Shown in pieces: positions 30,108 through 38,144 of a DNA stretch of 43,605 nt. The translations under genes and the position numbers were made by a program. The stretch comes from Bacteroidales bacterium UBA1756. Its GTDB lineage: Bacteria; Bacteroidota; Bacteroidia; Bacteroidales; WCHB1-69. Each line of letters starts with the position of its first letter. Position 1 is the first letter of the stretch. The DNA lies in the NCBI GenBank assembly GCA_002314795.1, contig DCHI01000026.1, positions 354-43,958 on the forward strand. The letters are read 5' to 3'. The notes under the pieces were generated by a model. That model was not told where the DNA came from, searched no databases, and saw only the letters and a program-made list of their open reading frames with translations.

Positions 30108-32117
30108 ATGAAACAAGAAACAGAAGAAACTGTCGTGATGAACGACACTGAGGTGAAAATGCCTGAAAACGCCTACCGCGAGCTGAAGGAGGGCGAAGAG
30201 TACAAACCGATTTTGATGGGAGAAAAGAAGTATCCCGAACTGAATGCGTGGACGATTGTCTGGGGTATCATTATGGCCATTATTTTTTCAGCGGCCACGG
30301 CCTACGCGGGACTCCGTTTCGGTCAGGTTTTTGAAGCGGCCATCCCGATTGCCATTATTGCGGTGGGGGCTTCCACAATTGCCAAACGGAAGGGCGCATT
30401 GTCGGAAAATGTTCTTATTCAGTCTATTGGCGCAAGCTCCGGCGTGATTGTGGCAGGTGCGATTTTCACGTTGCCGGCCATCTACATTATTCAGGAAAAT
30501 AATCCTGGAATGGAACTGAATGTGAATTTCTTTCAAATCTTCTTGGCTTCCCTCTTCGGGGGATTCCTTGGCATTTTGTTCCTGATTCCCTTTAGAAAAT
30601 ATTTCGTTTCCGATATGCACGGCAAGTATCCTTTCCCGGAGGCGACGGCCACGACCGAAATTCTCGTCTCGGGCGCCAAAGGAGGAAGCCAGCTTAAACT
30701 TTTGCTCATCAGTGGCTTGGTGGGAGGTCTTTATGACTTTTTTATGACGACTTTCCAGTTCTGGTCAGATACGATTTCCACCCGTATGACAGCGTGGGGC
30801 GAGCAGTTGGCTATGGACTACAAGTTCGTCTGCAATATGAGCGGCACCGGCATTTTGTTAGGGACGGGCTATCTGATTGGTTTGAAGTACGCTACGATTA
30901 TCTGCGCCGGTTCCTTCCTCTCTTGGTGGGTGATTATTCCTTTGTTGGGACAGTATGGTGTCACGGCGGACGGCGTTTTAATGAGCACGATGGATCCGGA
31001 CCTTATCTATAAGGGCTATGCTCGTCTGATCGGTATTGGTGGTATTGCGATGGCCGGTATTCTCGGCGTCATCAAATCGGCAGGTGTCATCAAGACCTCG
31101 ATGGGAACGATTTTCAAAAGTGGCAAAGGAACGTCTGAAAACCCGCAGCAGGAGGTACTCCGTACGCAACGTGACATCTCTATGAAAATCATCCTTTTTG
31201 GTTTTCTCGGTCTGCTTGTGGTGATGGGGCTTTTCTTCGCTTTCGGTGGTTTGCAAATGAATGTCACGCAAGTGATTGTCGGTTTGCTCATCGTTTTCAT
31301 CTTTGCTTTCCTGTTCACGACGGTGGCTGCGACGGCCATTGCAACGGTTGGAAGCAACCCTGTTTCCGGAATGACGATGATGACGTTGATTCTGTCCTCT
31401 TTCATTTTGGCGGCAGTCGGTTTGAAAGGCACGGCGGGTATGGTCACGGCATTGATTGTTGGCGGTATCGTCTGTTCGGCGTTGGCGATGGCGGGTGGTT
31501 TTATCACCGACTTGAAAATCGGTTACTGGATTGGCACATCTCCGTACAAGCAGCAGGCGTTCAAGTTTGTGGGCACGTTGGTTTCCGCACTGACCGTCGG
31601 TGCTGTCATCATTCTGTTATCGAAGACTTACGGGTATGATGCGAACAACGGCGGTTTGGTGGCGCCTCAGGCGAATGCGATGGCGGCTATCGTGGAACCG
31701 TTGATGTCGGGTCAGGGGGCTCCGTGGATTTTGTACATTGTGGGTGCTGTGCTGGCTCTCCTTTTGGATTTGATTGGTATTCCGGCACTTGCTTTCTCGT
31801 TGGGTATGTTTATTCCGTTGCAGCTGAACATACCGTTGTTGATTGGTGGTGGCATTGCGTGGTACGTTGGTAGCAGAAGCAAGGACGAAGAGATTAACAA
31901 ACTGCGTAAGAACAAGGGAACATTGTTGGCCTCAGGGTTGCTTGCGGGCGCGGCCATTATGGGCGTTGTCAGTGCCATTCTTGCCTCCACGGGCGTCAAC
32001 TTAGCTATGCCGAAGGAGTATTTGTCATCACCGGTGGCGGGTATCTTGGCGATCGTGATGTATGTTGCTTTGTGTGGCTATCTCATTCTTCATTCTATGT
32101 CGGTAAAAAAGGAGTAG
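30108..32117 (+). CDS. OPT-family oligopeptide transporter
   Basis: 669-residue integral membrane protein with about 14-16 hydrophobic helices. The opening after the polar N-terminus, ELNAWTIVWGIIMAIIFSAA, and the AYAGLRFGQVFEAAIPIAII segment are signature features of the OPT family, as are KYPFPEATATTEILVSGAKG and LLDLIGIPALAFSLGMFIPL. Predicted to import short peptides or metal-chelate complexes by secondary transport. The N-terminal ~35 residues are acidic and cytoplasmic. The start MKQETEE is ATG at 30108 behind a purine-rich leader. It is monocistronic: its own promoter upstream and a hairpin/terminator element downstream. Substrate cannot be read from sequence. Confidence 0.92.
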   Translation: MKQETEETVVMNDTEVKMPENAYRELKEGEEYKPILMGEKKYPELNAWTIVWGIIMAIIFSAATAYAGLRFGQVFEAAIPIAIIAVGASTIAKRKGALSENVLIQSIGASSGVIVAGAIFTLPAIYIIQENNPGMELNVNFFQIFLASLFGGFLGILFLIPFRKYFVSDMHGKYPFPEATATTEILVSGAKGGSQLKLLLISGLVGGLYDFFMTTFQFWSDTISTRMTAWGEQLAMDYKFVCNMSGTGILLGTGYLIGLKYATIICAGSFLSWWVIIPLLGQYGVTADGVLMSTMDPDLIYKGYARLIGIGGIAMAGILGVIKSAGVIKTSMGTIFKSGKGTSENPQQEVLRTQRDISMKIILFGFLGLLVVMGLFFAFGGLQMNVTQVIVGLLIVFIFAFLFTTVAATAIATVGSNPVSGMTMMTLILSSFILAAVGLKGTAGMVTALIVGGIVCSALAMAGGFITDLKIGYWIGTSPYKQQAFKFVGTLVSALTVGAVIILLSKTYGYDANNGGLVAPQANAMAAIVEPLMSGQGAPWILYIVGAVLALLLDLIGIPALAFSLGMFIPLQLNIPLLIGGGIAWYVGSRSKDEEINKLRKNKGTLLASGLLAGAAIMGVVSAILASTGVNLAMPKEYLSSPVAGILAIVMYVALCGYLILHSMSVKKE

Positions 32118-32156
32118 GGGGGAGAAAAATCCTATAAAAAAGGATGCCATTATAGA

Positions 32157-32236
32157 CCGTTGAAACGGATGTTTCAACGGGGAAAGAACAGGGGTGAAAC
32201 GGGCGATGTCCGAAAAAAAATCCCTGTTCTTTTTTA
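32157..32236 (+). terminator. Two-hairpin element after the OPT gene
   Basis: A perfect 10-bp hairpin (CCGTTGAAAC-GGAT-GTTTCAACGG, 32157-32180) is followed by an 11-bp stem AAAGAACAGGG / CCCTGTTCTTT (32183-32193, 32222-32232) running into TTTTTT. The loop of the second stem has a small CGGGC/GTCCG hairpin. The second hairpin is a plausible intrinsic terminator. The first may be an independent structured 3' element. Confidence 0.7.
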
Positions 32237-32296
32237 CTTATATACAATGAATTAGCGAAGAATAAAAAAAAATTTCAACAAGAATTGTTTTATATG

Positions 32297-32325
32297 TTGT
32301 CAAATAAAAAAAAGGTGTATTTTTG
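32297..32325 (+). promoter_or_regulatory. Promoter of the rplV-rpsE ribosomal block
   Basis: TTG (32297-32299), an 18-base spacer and TATTTTTG (32318-32325) fit the Bacteroidota -33/-7 promoter. It implies a leader of roughly 100 bases before rplV and shows that the block has its own promoter. Confidence 0.75.
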
Positions 32326-32363
32326 CAGCCAATTTCAGTATTAAATCAGGGTGGAAGGTCTTG

Positions 32364-32411
32364 ATGGGTCTCACGTTGTGTAACGGATTGATAGTCAAGG
32401 CAAAAGCCCAT
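32364..32411 (+). promoter_or_regulatory. Possible three-way-junction leader before rplV
   Basis: ATGGG (32364-32368) can pair with CCCAT (32407-32411) and enclose two perfect small hairpins, CGTT-GTGT-AACG (32374-32385) and TTGA-TAG-TCAA (32388-32398). The element ends 19 bases before the rplV start and lies in the 5' leader. It may bind a ribosomal protein for feedback control of the block. Ligand and function are inferred. Confidence 0.5.
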
Positions 32412-32430
32412 AAAAAAGTAATTAAAAACA

Positions 32431-32862
32431 ATGGGTGCAAGAAAAAAATTAGCAGCAGAAAAGCGCAAAGAAGCGAACAAAAACTTATATGTTGCCCGTT
32501 TGATGGACAACCCGACTTCTCCGCGCAAGATGAGAATTATGGCTGACGTGATCAGAGGAAAGGATGTGGACTACGCGCTGAACGTATTGAAGTACAGCAG
32601 AAGAGAGGCCGCAGGAAAGCTTTTGAAGCTTTTAAAGTCAGCAGTTGCCAACTGGCAAGTTAAGAACGAAGGCGTACGTATTGAAGACGCACAGCTTTAT
32701 GTAAAGTCAGTAGTTGTTGACGGAGGAACGATGTTGAAGAGACTCCGCACGGCTCCTCGTGGAATGGGACACAGAATCAGAAAACGTTCCAACCACGTGA
32801 CGATCATCATTGATGACAAAAGTTTAGTAAATAATAATATTGAAGAAAATCAAAACAACTAA
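32431..32862 (+). CDS. rplV: 50S ribosomal protein L22
   Basis: 143 residues, Bacteroidota-type start MGARKKLAAEKRKEAN, then the conserved PTSPRKMRIMADVIRGKDVD and the exit-tunnel hairpin and C-terminus PRGMGHRIRKRSNHVTIII. It is part of the large-subunit exit tunnel. First gene of the block; the usual upstream genes (rpsJ, rplC, rplD, rplW, rplB, rpsS) are not here. A different frame (ATG at 32364) begins in the leader and overlaps the start, but it encodes no recognisable protein. Confidence 0.97.
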   Translation: MGARKKLAAEKRKEANKNLYVARLMDNPTSPRKMRIMADVIRGKDVDYALNVLKYSRREAAGKLLKLLKSAVANWQVKNEGVRIEDAQLYVKSVVVDGGTMLKRLRTAPRGMGHRIRKRSNHVTIIIDDKSLVNNNIEENQNN

Positions 32863-32867
32863 AAAGT

Positions 32868-33605
32868 ATGGGTCAAAAAGTTAGTCCGGTAGGCCTTAGA
32901 TTAGGCATTATTAGAGGATGGGATTCTAATTGGTATGGCGGCAAACAATTCGCCAGTAAGATAGTCGAGGACGACAAAATTAGAAAATATTTGAACGCAC
33001 ACGAACGTCTGTCCAAAGCCGGAATCGCAAAAATCTACATTGAAAGAACACTTAAGTTAGTGACGGTCACCCTGTTCACCGCACGTCCGGGTCTTATCAT
33101 CGGTAAGGGTGGCAAAGACGTAGAAAGTCTTAAGGAAGAATTAAAGAAGATAACCAACAAGGATATCCAGATCAACATCGCAGAGGTAAAACGCCCCGAT
33201 TTGAATGCTGAATTAGTGGCTCAGAACATTGCCCGCCAGATTGAAGGTCGTATTTCGTACAGAAAGGCCATCAAGACTGCAGTAGGGAACACGATGCGTG
33301 CCAACGCCGAAGGTATCAAGATTTCTATCTCCGGTCGTTTGGGTGGCGCCGAAATGGCAAGAACTGAGCATTTCAAGGAAGGAAGAACTCCTCTCCATAC
33401 CCTGCGTGCGGATATCGATTATGCAAAATCCGAAGCCCACACCACCTACGGTGGCATCGGTATCAAGGTTTGGATTTGCTGTGGCATCGTTTACGGTAAG
33501 AGAGACCTTTTCCAACTTCCGTCCGAAGGTAAGGAACAAAAAGGCGGCTTCCGTGGTCCTAAAGCTCAAGGCGGACGCCCGAGAAGAGCCGAGAAAAGAA
33601 ATTAG
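32868..33605 (+). CDS. rpsC: 30S ribosomal protein S3
   Basis: 245 residues with GLRLGIIRGWDSNWYGGKQF, the KH domain (GLIIGKGGKDVESLKEELKK) and the C-terminal S3 domain (RANAEGIKISISGRLGGAEM, TLRADIDYAKSEAHTTYGGI). It ends in a basic extension. It contacts mRNA at the entry site of the 30S subunit. Five bases after rplV. Confidence 0.98.
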   Translation: MGQKVSPVGLRLGIIRGWDSNWYGGKQFASKIVEDDKIRKYLNAHERLSKAGIAKIYIERTLKLVTVTLFTARPGLIIGKGGKDVESLKEELKKITNKDIQINIAEVKRPDLNAELVAQNIARQIEGRISYRKAIKTAVGNTMRANAEGIKISISGRLGGAEMARTEHFKEGRTPLHTLRADIDYAKSEAHTTYGGIGIKVWICCGIVYGKRDLFQLPSEGKEQKGGFRGPKAQGGRPRRAEKRN

Positions 33606-33627
33606 TAACCAATAAAACCGTATAGTT

Positions 33628-34053
33628 ATGTTACAACCTAAAAAAACCAAATATAGAAGACCACAGAAGGGTAGAATGAAAGACATCACCAAACGTGGTG
33701 CCGAAATTTCATTCGGTTCATTCGCCCTCAAATCATTGGAACAACACTGGATTACCGCTCGTCAGATCGAAGCAGCCCGTCAGGCCATCACCCGTTATAT
33801 GAAACGTGAAGGTCAGTTGTGGATTCGCATCTTCCCTGACAAACCTGTCACCATCAAGGGTCTTGGTGTCCGTATGGGTAAAGGTAAGGGTACTCCCGAA
33901 TACTTCGCAGCTCGCGTTAGCCCCGGTCGTATTATGTTCGAGGCAGACGGCGTTCCGCTCGAAATTGCAAAGGAAGCTCTCCGCCTCGGTGCTCAAAAGC
34001 TCCCCGTCGCAACCAAATTTGTCGTTAGAAGAGATTATTCAGAAGAAATTTAA
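33628..34053 (+). CDS. rplP: 50S ribosomal protein L16
   Basis: 141 residues with the standard start LQPKKTKYRRPQKGRMK, then SFALKSLEQHWITARQIEA, RIFPDKPVTIKGLGVRMGKG and the C-terminal PVATKFVVRR. It binds 23S rRNA near the A site. Order rpsC-rplP-rpmC is the universal S10 order. Confidence 0.98.
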   Translation: MLQPKKTKYRRPQKGRMKDITKRGAEISFGSFALKSLEQHWITARQIEAARQAITRYMKREGQLWIRIFPDKPVTIKGLGVRMGKGKGTPEYFAARVSPGRIMFEADGVPLEIAKEALRLGAQKLPVATKFVVRRDYSEEI

Positions 34054-34066
34054 TAAGTAAGCAGAT

Positions 34067-34264
34067 ATGAAACAACAAGTAATAAAGGACCTCTCCACTC
34101 CCGATATGATTGAAAGATTGGCAGAGGAAAAAGAACGCCTGACCAAGTTGAAACTGACTCACGCTGTTTCTCCGATTGAAAATCCTCAGACGATTAAGGA
34201 AGTGAGACGCACTATCGCCAGATTAAAAACCGAACTTCGCAGACGCGAATTAGAAGCAAAATAA
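34067..34264 (+). CDS. rpmC: 50S ribosomal protein L29
   Basis: 65 residues; a two-helix protein with the conserved segment EVRRTIARLKTELRRRE near the C-terminus. It sits close to the tunnel exit. 13 bases after rplP. Confidence 0.96.
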   Translation: MKQQVIKDLSTPDMIERLAEEKERLTKLKLTHAVSPIENPQTIKEVRRTIARLKTELRRRELEAK

Positions 34265-34282
34265 TTTTAAGAATACCGAATT

Positions 34283-34540
34283 ATGGAAGAAAGAAATACA
34301 AGAAAAGTCAGAGAAGGTCTCGTTACCAGCAACAAAATGGAAAAGTCCATCGTGGTTAGCGTAGAACGTAAATTGAAACATCCTAAATACGGGAAATTCT
34401 TAAAAAGAACCACGAAACTGATGGCTCACGATGAAAAGAATGAGTGTGGTATCGGTGACAGAGTTCGCGTAATGGAAACCAGACCGCTTAGCAAGAACAA
34501 ATGCTGGCGTTTAGTTGAAATCATTGAAAAAGCAAAATAG
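34283..34540 (+). CDS. rpsQ: 30S ribosomal protein S17
   Basis: 85 residues; RKVREGLVTSNKMEKSIVVS then FLKRTTKLMAHDEKNECGIG and VRVMETRPLSKNKCWRLVEI, the OB-fold primary rRNA-binding protein of the 30S. Standard position between rpmC and rplN. Confidence 0.97.
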   Translation: MEERNTRKVREGLVTSNKMEKSIVVSVERKLKHPKYGKFLKRTTKLMAHDEKNECGIGDRVRVMETRPLSKNKCWRLVEIIEKAK

Positions 34541-34545
34541 TAGTT

Positions 34546-34914
34546 ATGGTACAGCAAGAATCAAGATTAGCCGTTGCAGATAATAGCGGTGCAAAAGAAG
34601 TATTGTGTATGCGCGTGCTCGGCGGCACCAAAAAAAGATATGCCAGTGTAGGCGACAAAATCGTGGTAGCAATTAAGAGCGCTATCCCTTCAGGTAACGT
34701 AAAGAAAGGTACTGTTTCCAAGGCCGTCGTGGTCAGAACGAAAAAGCACGTCCGCAGACAGGACGGTTCTTACATCCGTTTTGACGACAACGCTTGCGTC
34801 CTCCTTACAGGCGCAGACGAACTCCGCGGTACCCGTATTTTCGGCCCCGTCGCTCGTGAGCTTCGTGAGAAACAATATCTCAAGATCGTCTCCCTTGCAC
34901 CGGAAGTTCTTTAA
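34546..34914 (+). CDS. rplN: 50S ribosomal protein L14
   Basis: 122 residues, the usual length. Starts VQQESRLAVADNSGAKEVLC and has GTRIFGPVARELREKQYLKI close to the end. Five bases after rpsQ. Confidence 0.98.
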   Translation: MVQQESRLAVADNSGAKEVLCMRVLGGTKKRYASVGDKIVVAIKSAIPSGNVKKGTVSKAVVVRTKKHVRRQDGSYIRFDDNACVLLTGADELRGTRIFGPVARELREKQYLKIVSLAPEVL

Positions 34915-34971
34915 TCAAACGAAACAATTGACAAAGACCAATTGAATATTAATCAAAACCAAAAACAAACG

Positions 34972-35286
34972 ATGAAAATTCACATTAAGAAAGGCGACAC
35001 TGTCAAGGTATTGGCCGGCAATGAAAGAGGCAAGCAAGGCAAGGTCTTGACAGTTGACAGAGAAAATTATCGCGCCGTCGTTGAAGGTCTTAACATGGTA
35101 TCGAAACATTCGAAACCGAGCGCCAAGAACCCTCAAGGCGGTATCGTAAAACAAGAAGCCCCCATCCATATCTCCAACCTGATGGTTGTTGATGCAAAAG
35201 GCGTCGCAAGCCGTATCGGTAGACGAATGGGCGAAGAAGGTAAATTAGTCAGATATTCTAAAAAAACAGGGGAGGAGATTAAATAA
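34972..35286 (+). CDS. rplX: 50S ribosomal protein L24
   Basis: 104 residues from MKIHIKKGDTVKVLAGNERG (KOW motif GNERGKQGKVL); the C-terminus has GVASRIGRRMGEEGKLVRYS. An in-frame start at 34942 would add ten residues with no family support; the ATG at 34972 gives the conserved N-terminus. It initiates 50S assembly. Confidence 0.96.
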   Translation: MKIHIKKGDTVKVLAGNERGKQGKVLTVDRENYRAVVEGLNMVSKHSKPSAKNPQGGIVKQEAPIHISNLMVVDAKGVASRIGRRMGEEGKLVRYSKKTGEEIK

Positions 35287-35840
35287 TGTACGTTCCAAGA
35301 TATAAAGAAAAATACGATAAAGAAATCGTTCCCGCATTGAAGGAACAATTTGGTTTCCAATCACTTATGCGTATTCCCCGCTTGAAAAAGATTTGTCTTA
35401 ACCAAGGTTTGGGAAAATTTGGTATCGCTGACAAGAAATTGATTGACCTCGGCGTTCAAGAAATGACCCTCATCGCCGGTCAAAAAGCAGTGGCTACCAA
35501 GTCAAAGAAGGATATTTCTAACTTCAAGTTGAGAAAAGGTATGCCCATCGGCGTCCGCGTTACCCTCCGTGGCGAACGCATGTATGAATTCTTAGATCGT
35601 CTGATCTCCGTCTCTATTCCTCGTATCAGAGACTTCAGAGGTATCAGTGATAAAGGTTTCGACGGAAGAGGCAACTACACCCTCGGTATTCCGGAACAAA
35701 TCATCTTCCCTGAAATCGACCTTGACAAAGTGGCTAAGATCAATGGTATGGATATTACCTTCGTAACCACCGCTCAAAACGACAAGGAATGTCTCGCATT
35801 ATTAAAAGAATTTGGTTTACCATTTAAAAATCAGAAATAG
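35286..35840 (+). CDS. rplE: 50S ribosomal protein L5
   Basis: 184 residues; YVPRYKEKYDKEIVPALKEQ, SKKDISNFKLRKGMPIGVRV and RDFRGISDKGFDGRGNYTLG match L5, the 5S rRNA-binding protein of the central protuberance. It overlaps the last base of the rplX stop (TAATG type). Confidence 0.98.
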   Translation: MYVPRYKEKYDKEIVPALKEQFGFQSLMRIPRLKKICLNQGLGKFGIADKKLIDLGVQEMTLIAGQKAVATKSKKDISNFKLRKGMPIGVRVTLRGERMYEFLDRLISVSIPRIRDFRGISDKGFDGRGNYTLGIPEQIIFPEIDLDKVAKINGMDITFVTTAQNDKECLALLKEFGLPFKNQK

Positions 35841-35843
35841 GAT

Positions 35844-36149
35844 ATGGCAAAAGAATCATTAAAAGCGAAAGAAATCAAAAGAGCGAAAATGGTCGCTAAG
35901 TATGCTGCTAAACGTGCTGAATTGAAGAAAATCATCAACAGCGGAAGCGAGTATACTGATGAAAAAGAGGCAGCAGTCAAAGCATTGCAGCAGCTTCCTC
36001 CGAATTCCAATCCTATTAGAATGCACAACCGTTGCCAGCTTACCGGTCGTCCGAAAGGATATATCCGTCAGTTCGGTATCTCCCGTATCAATTTCCGTGA
36101 AATGGCCCTCGCAGGTCTCATTCCGGGCGTCAAGAAAGCAAGTTGGTAA
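35844..36149 (+). CDS. rpsN: 30S ribosomal protein S14 (zinc-independent form)
   Basis: 101 residues, the long form. The C-terminal NRCQLTGRPKGYIRQFGISR keeps one Cys only, so the zinc-binding CxxC pairs of the short form are absent. Three bases after rplE. Confidence 0.97.
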   Translation: MAKESLKAKEIKRAKMVAKYAAKRAELKKIINSGSEYTDEKEAAVKALQQLPPNSNPIRMHNRCQLTGRPKGYIRQFGISRINFREMALAGLIPGVKKASW

Positions 36150-36175
36150 AATAATTAATTAAGAGACAAACAGTT

Positions 36176-36574
36176 ATGAATACAGATCCGATTTCAGATT
36201 ATTTGACCAGATTGAGAAATGCCATTATGGCAAATCATAAAATCGTGGAAATCCCTGCTTCTAAGACGAAGAAAGAACTTACCAAGATTTTGTTCGAAAA
36301 GGGATATATCTTAAATTATAAATTCGAGGATGAAGTACATCCTGGCATCATCAAGATCGCCCTCAAGTACCATCCAGTAACCAAACAATCAGCCATCACT
36401 ACCCTTACTCGCGTCAGCCGTCCCGGTTTGCGTCAGTATTGCGGTGTTGAAGATATGCCTTCTGTTATGAACGGCTTGGGAATCGCTATTATTTCTACTT
36501 CCCACGGTATGATGACTGACAAGGAAGCCCGCGTACAACGTGTTGGTGGCGAAGTATTGTGTTACATTAGCTAA
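36176..36574 (+). CDS. rpsH: 30S ribosomal protein S8
   Basis: 132 residues; DPISDYLTRLRNAIMANHKI at the start and GLGIAIISTSHGMMTDKEAR with GGEVLCYIS at the end are diagnostic. In other bacteria S8 is the autoregulator of the spc operon. Confidence 0.98.
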   Translation: MNTDPISDYLTRLRNAIMANHKIVEIPASKTKKELTKILFEKGYILNYKFEDEVHPGIIKIALKYHPVTKQSAITTLTRVSRPGLRQYCGVEDMPSVMNGLGIAIISTSHGMMTDKEARVQRVGGEVLCYIS

Positions 36575-36589
36575 TAGGAGGAAAGAATT

Positions 36590-37147
36590 ATGTCAAGAAT
36601 AGGAAAATTACCCATCGCCCTTCCGAAAGGCGTAGAAGTTAAAGTTGACGAAAAGTCAAACCTTGTAACCGTTAAAGGTCCCCTCGGTGAACTTAAACAA
36701 CAAGTAGATCCTGACATCACCGTCAGCATTGAAGATGGTACCCTCCACGTACAACGTCCAACCGATCAAAAACGCCATCGCGCTCTCCACGGACTTTACA
36801 GAGCTCTCATTGCCAATATGGTAAAAGGTGTTTCCGAAGGTTTTGTTATTAAACAACAACTCGTTGGTGTTGCTTACAAAGCTGAAGCAGCAGGACAGTT
36901 GCTTACCCTTAGCTTGGGTTATTCTCATAACCTCGTTTTCGAACTTCCTAAGGAAATCAGTGTTGAAACCCTTACTGAAAAAGGTAAAGACCCGATTATC
37001 ACCCTCAAGAGTATCGATAAACAACTTCTTGGTCAAGTGGCTAACAAGATTCGTTCTTATCGTAAACCCGAACCTTACAAAGGTAAAGGTATCCGCTTCG
37101 TCGGCGAAGAAGTTAGAAAGAAAGCTGGTAAGTCAGCAGATAAATAA
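36590..37147 (+). CDS. rplF: 50S ribosomal protein L6
   Basis: 185 residues; SRIGKLPIALPKGVEVKVDE, the internal duplicated fold and the C-terminal RKPEPYKGKGIRFVGEEVRK motif are standard for L6. An AGGAGG-like purine run (uncommonly strong for Bacteroidota) precedes the ATG. Confidence 0.98.
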   Translation: MSRIGKLPIALPKGVEVKVDEKSNLVTVKGPLGELKQQVDPDITVSIEDGTLHVQRPTDQKRHRALHGLYRALIANMVKGVSEGFVIKQQLVGVAYKAEAAGQLLTLSLGYSHNLVFELPKEISVETLTEKGKDPIITLKSIDKQLLGQVANKIRSYRKPEPYKGKGIRFVGEEVRKKAGKSADK

Positions 37148-37165
37148 CAGTAAAATCAAAGTAAA

Positions 37166-37522
37166 ATGGCAAATAAGAAAATTTATAGAAGAAATAGGAT
37201 TAAGCAGAGAGTTCGCAAGTCCATTAGCGGAACTCCTGAACGTCCGAGAATGTCCGTTTTCAGAAGCAATCGCGACATCTATGTGCAGTTGATTGATGAT
37301 CTCGCTGGAAATACCCTGGTGTCAGCTTCTTCAGCAATCGCAGAAATCCGTGACCAAAAAATCACCAAGAGCGCAAAAGCAGCCATCGTTGGTAAAAACA
37401 TCGCTGAAAAAGCTCTCGCAGCTGGTATCAACCAAGTGGTTTTCGACCGTAACGGTTATTTGTATCACGGTAGAATTAAATCTTTGGCCGATGCAGCCAG
37501 AGAAGGTGGTTTAACGTTCTAA
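37166..37522 (+). CDS. rplR: 50S ribosomal protein L18
   Basis: 118 residues; RIKQRVRKSISGTPERPRMS, then SVFRSNRDIYVQLIDDLAG, and the C-terminal FDRNGYLYHGRIKSLADAAR match L18, which binds 5S rRNA. 18 bases after rplF. Confidence 0.98.
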   Translation: MANKKIYRRNRIKQRVRKSISGTPERPRMSVFRSNRDIYVQLIDDLAGNTLVSASSAIAEIRDQKITKSAKAAIVGKNIAEKALAAGINQVVFDRNGYLYHGRIKSLADAAREGGLTF

Positions 37523-37535
37523 AACTGAGGTGACT

Positions 37536-38054
37536 ATGTCAAATGTAAATATTAAAAGAGTAAAGTCAGCCGATATCGAATTCAAAGATAGATTGGTTGC
37601 AGTTAACAGAGTAACTAAAGTTACCAAGGGTGGTAGAACTTTTAGTTTTTCCGCCATCGTTGTCGTTGGCAACGAAAACGGAATCGTCGGTTTCGGTCTT
37701 GGCAAGGCAAAGGAAGTTTCCGCAGCCATCGCTAAGGGCGTTGACGATGCTAAGAAAAACCTCATTCGTGTCCCCGTCCTCAATGGTACTATTCCTCACG
37801 CACAAGAAGGTAAGTACAGCGGTTCTTGCGTCTTTATGAAACCCGCTGCTCCTGGTACCGGTGTTATCGCTGGTGGTGCTATGCGTGCCGTCCTTGAAAC
37901 CGTCGGTGTTAAGAACGTGTTGGCTAAGTCCAAAGGTTCTTCCAACCCGCACAGCGTTGTCAAGGCTACTATCAAAGCCCTTGCTCAACTCCGTGATCCT
38001 TACACTGTTGCTCAAGTTAGAGGCATCGGTTTGGATAAAGTTTTCAATGGCTAA
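37536..38054 (+). CDS. rpsE: 30S ribosomal protein S5
   Basis: 172 residues from ATG at 37536, preceded by a GAGGTG Shine-Dalgarno-like run; a GTG two codons earlier is less likely. Motifs: DRLVAVNRVTKVTKGGRTFS, GIVGFGLGKAKEVSAAIAKG, and GTGVIAGGAMRAVLETVGVK. It is the last gene of the block; rpmD, rplO and secY, which usually follow, are missing and a strong terminator comes 40 bases later. Confidence 0.98.
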   Translation: MSNVNIKRVKSADIEFKDRLVAVNRVTKVTKGGRTFSFSAIVVVGNENGIVGFGLGKAKEVSAAIAKGVDDAKKNLIRVPVLNGTIPHAQEGKYSGSCVFMKPAAPGTGVIAGGAMRAVLETVGVKNVLAKSKGSSNPHSVVKATIKALAQLRDPYTVAQVRGIGLDKVFNG

Positions 38055-38093
38055 TCCTTCCCTCTCGTAACTTAATAGTTATTAGGAATAAAT

Positions 38094-38126
38094 AAAAAAG
38101 TCCTCGTAAAACACGAGGACTTTTTT
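38094..38126. terminator. Bidirectional intrinsic terminator after rpsE
   Basis: Core stem GTCCTCGT / ACGAGGAC (38100-38107, 38113-38120) is extended by A-run/T-run pairing and followed by T8. On the minus strand it also has a T-run and can close the TetR unit that ends at 38145. Confidence 0.9.
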
Positions 38127-38144
38127 TTGTGTCTTGCGGACTTT

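Noticed and set aside
32361..32546. Short frame overlapping the rplV start, as a leader peptide or S19 tail
   Set aside because: The translation has no similarity to S19 or any known protein, its start falls in the folded leader, and it shadows rplV in another frame.
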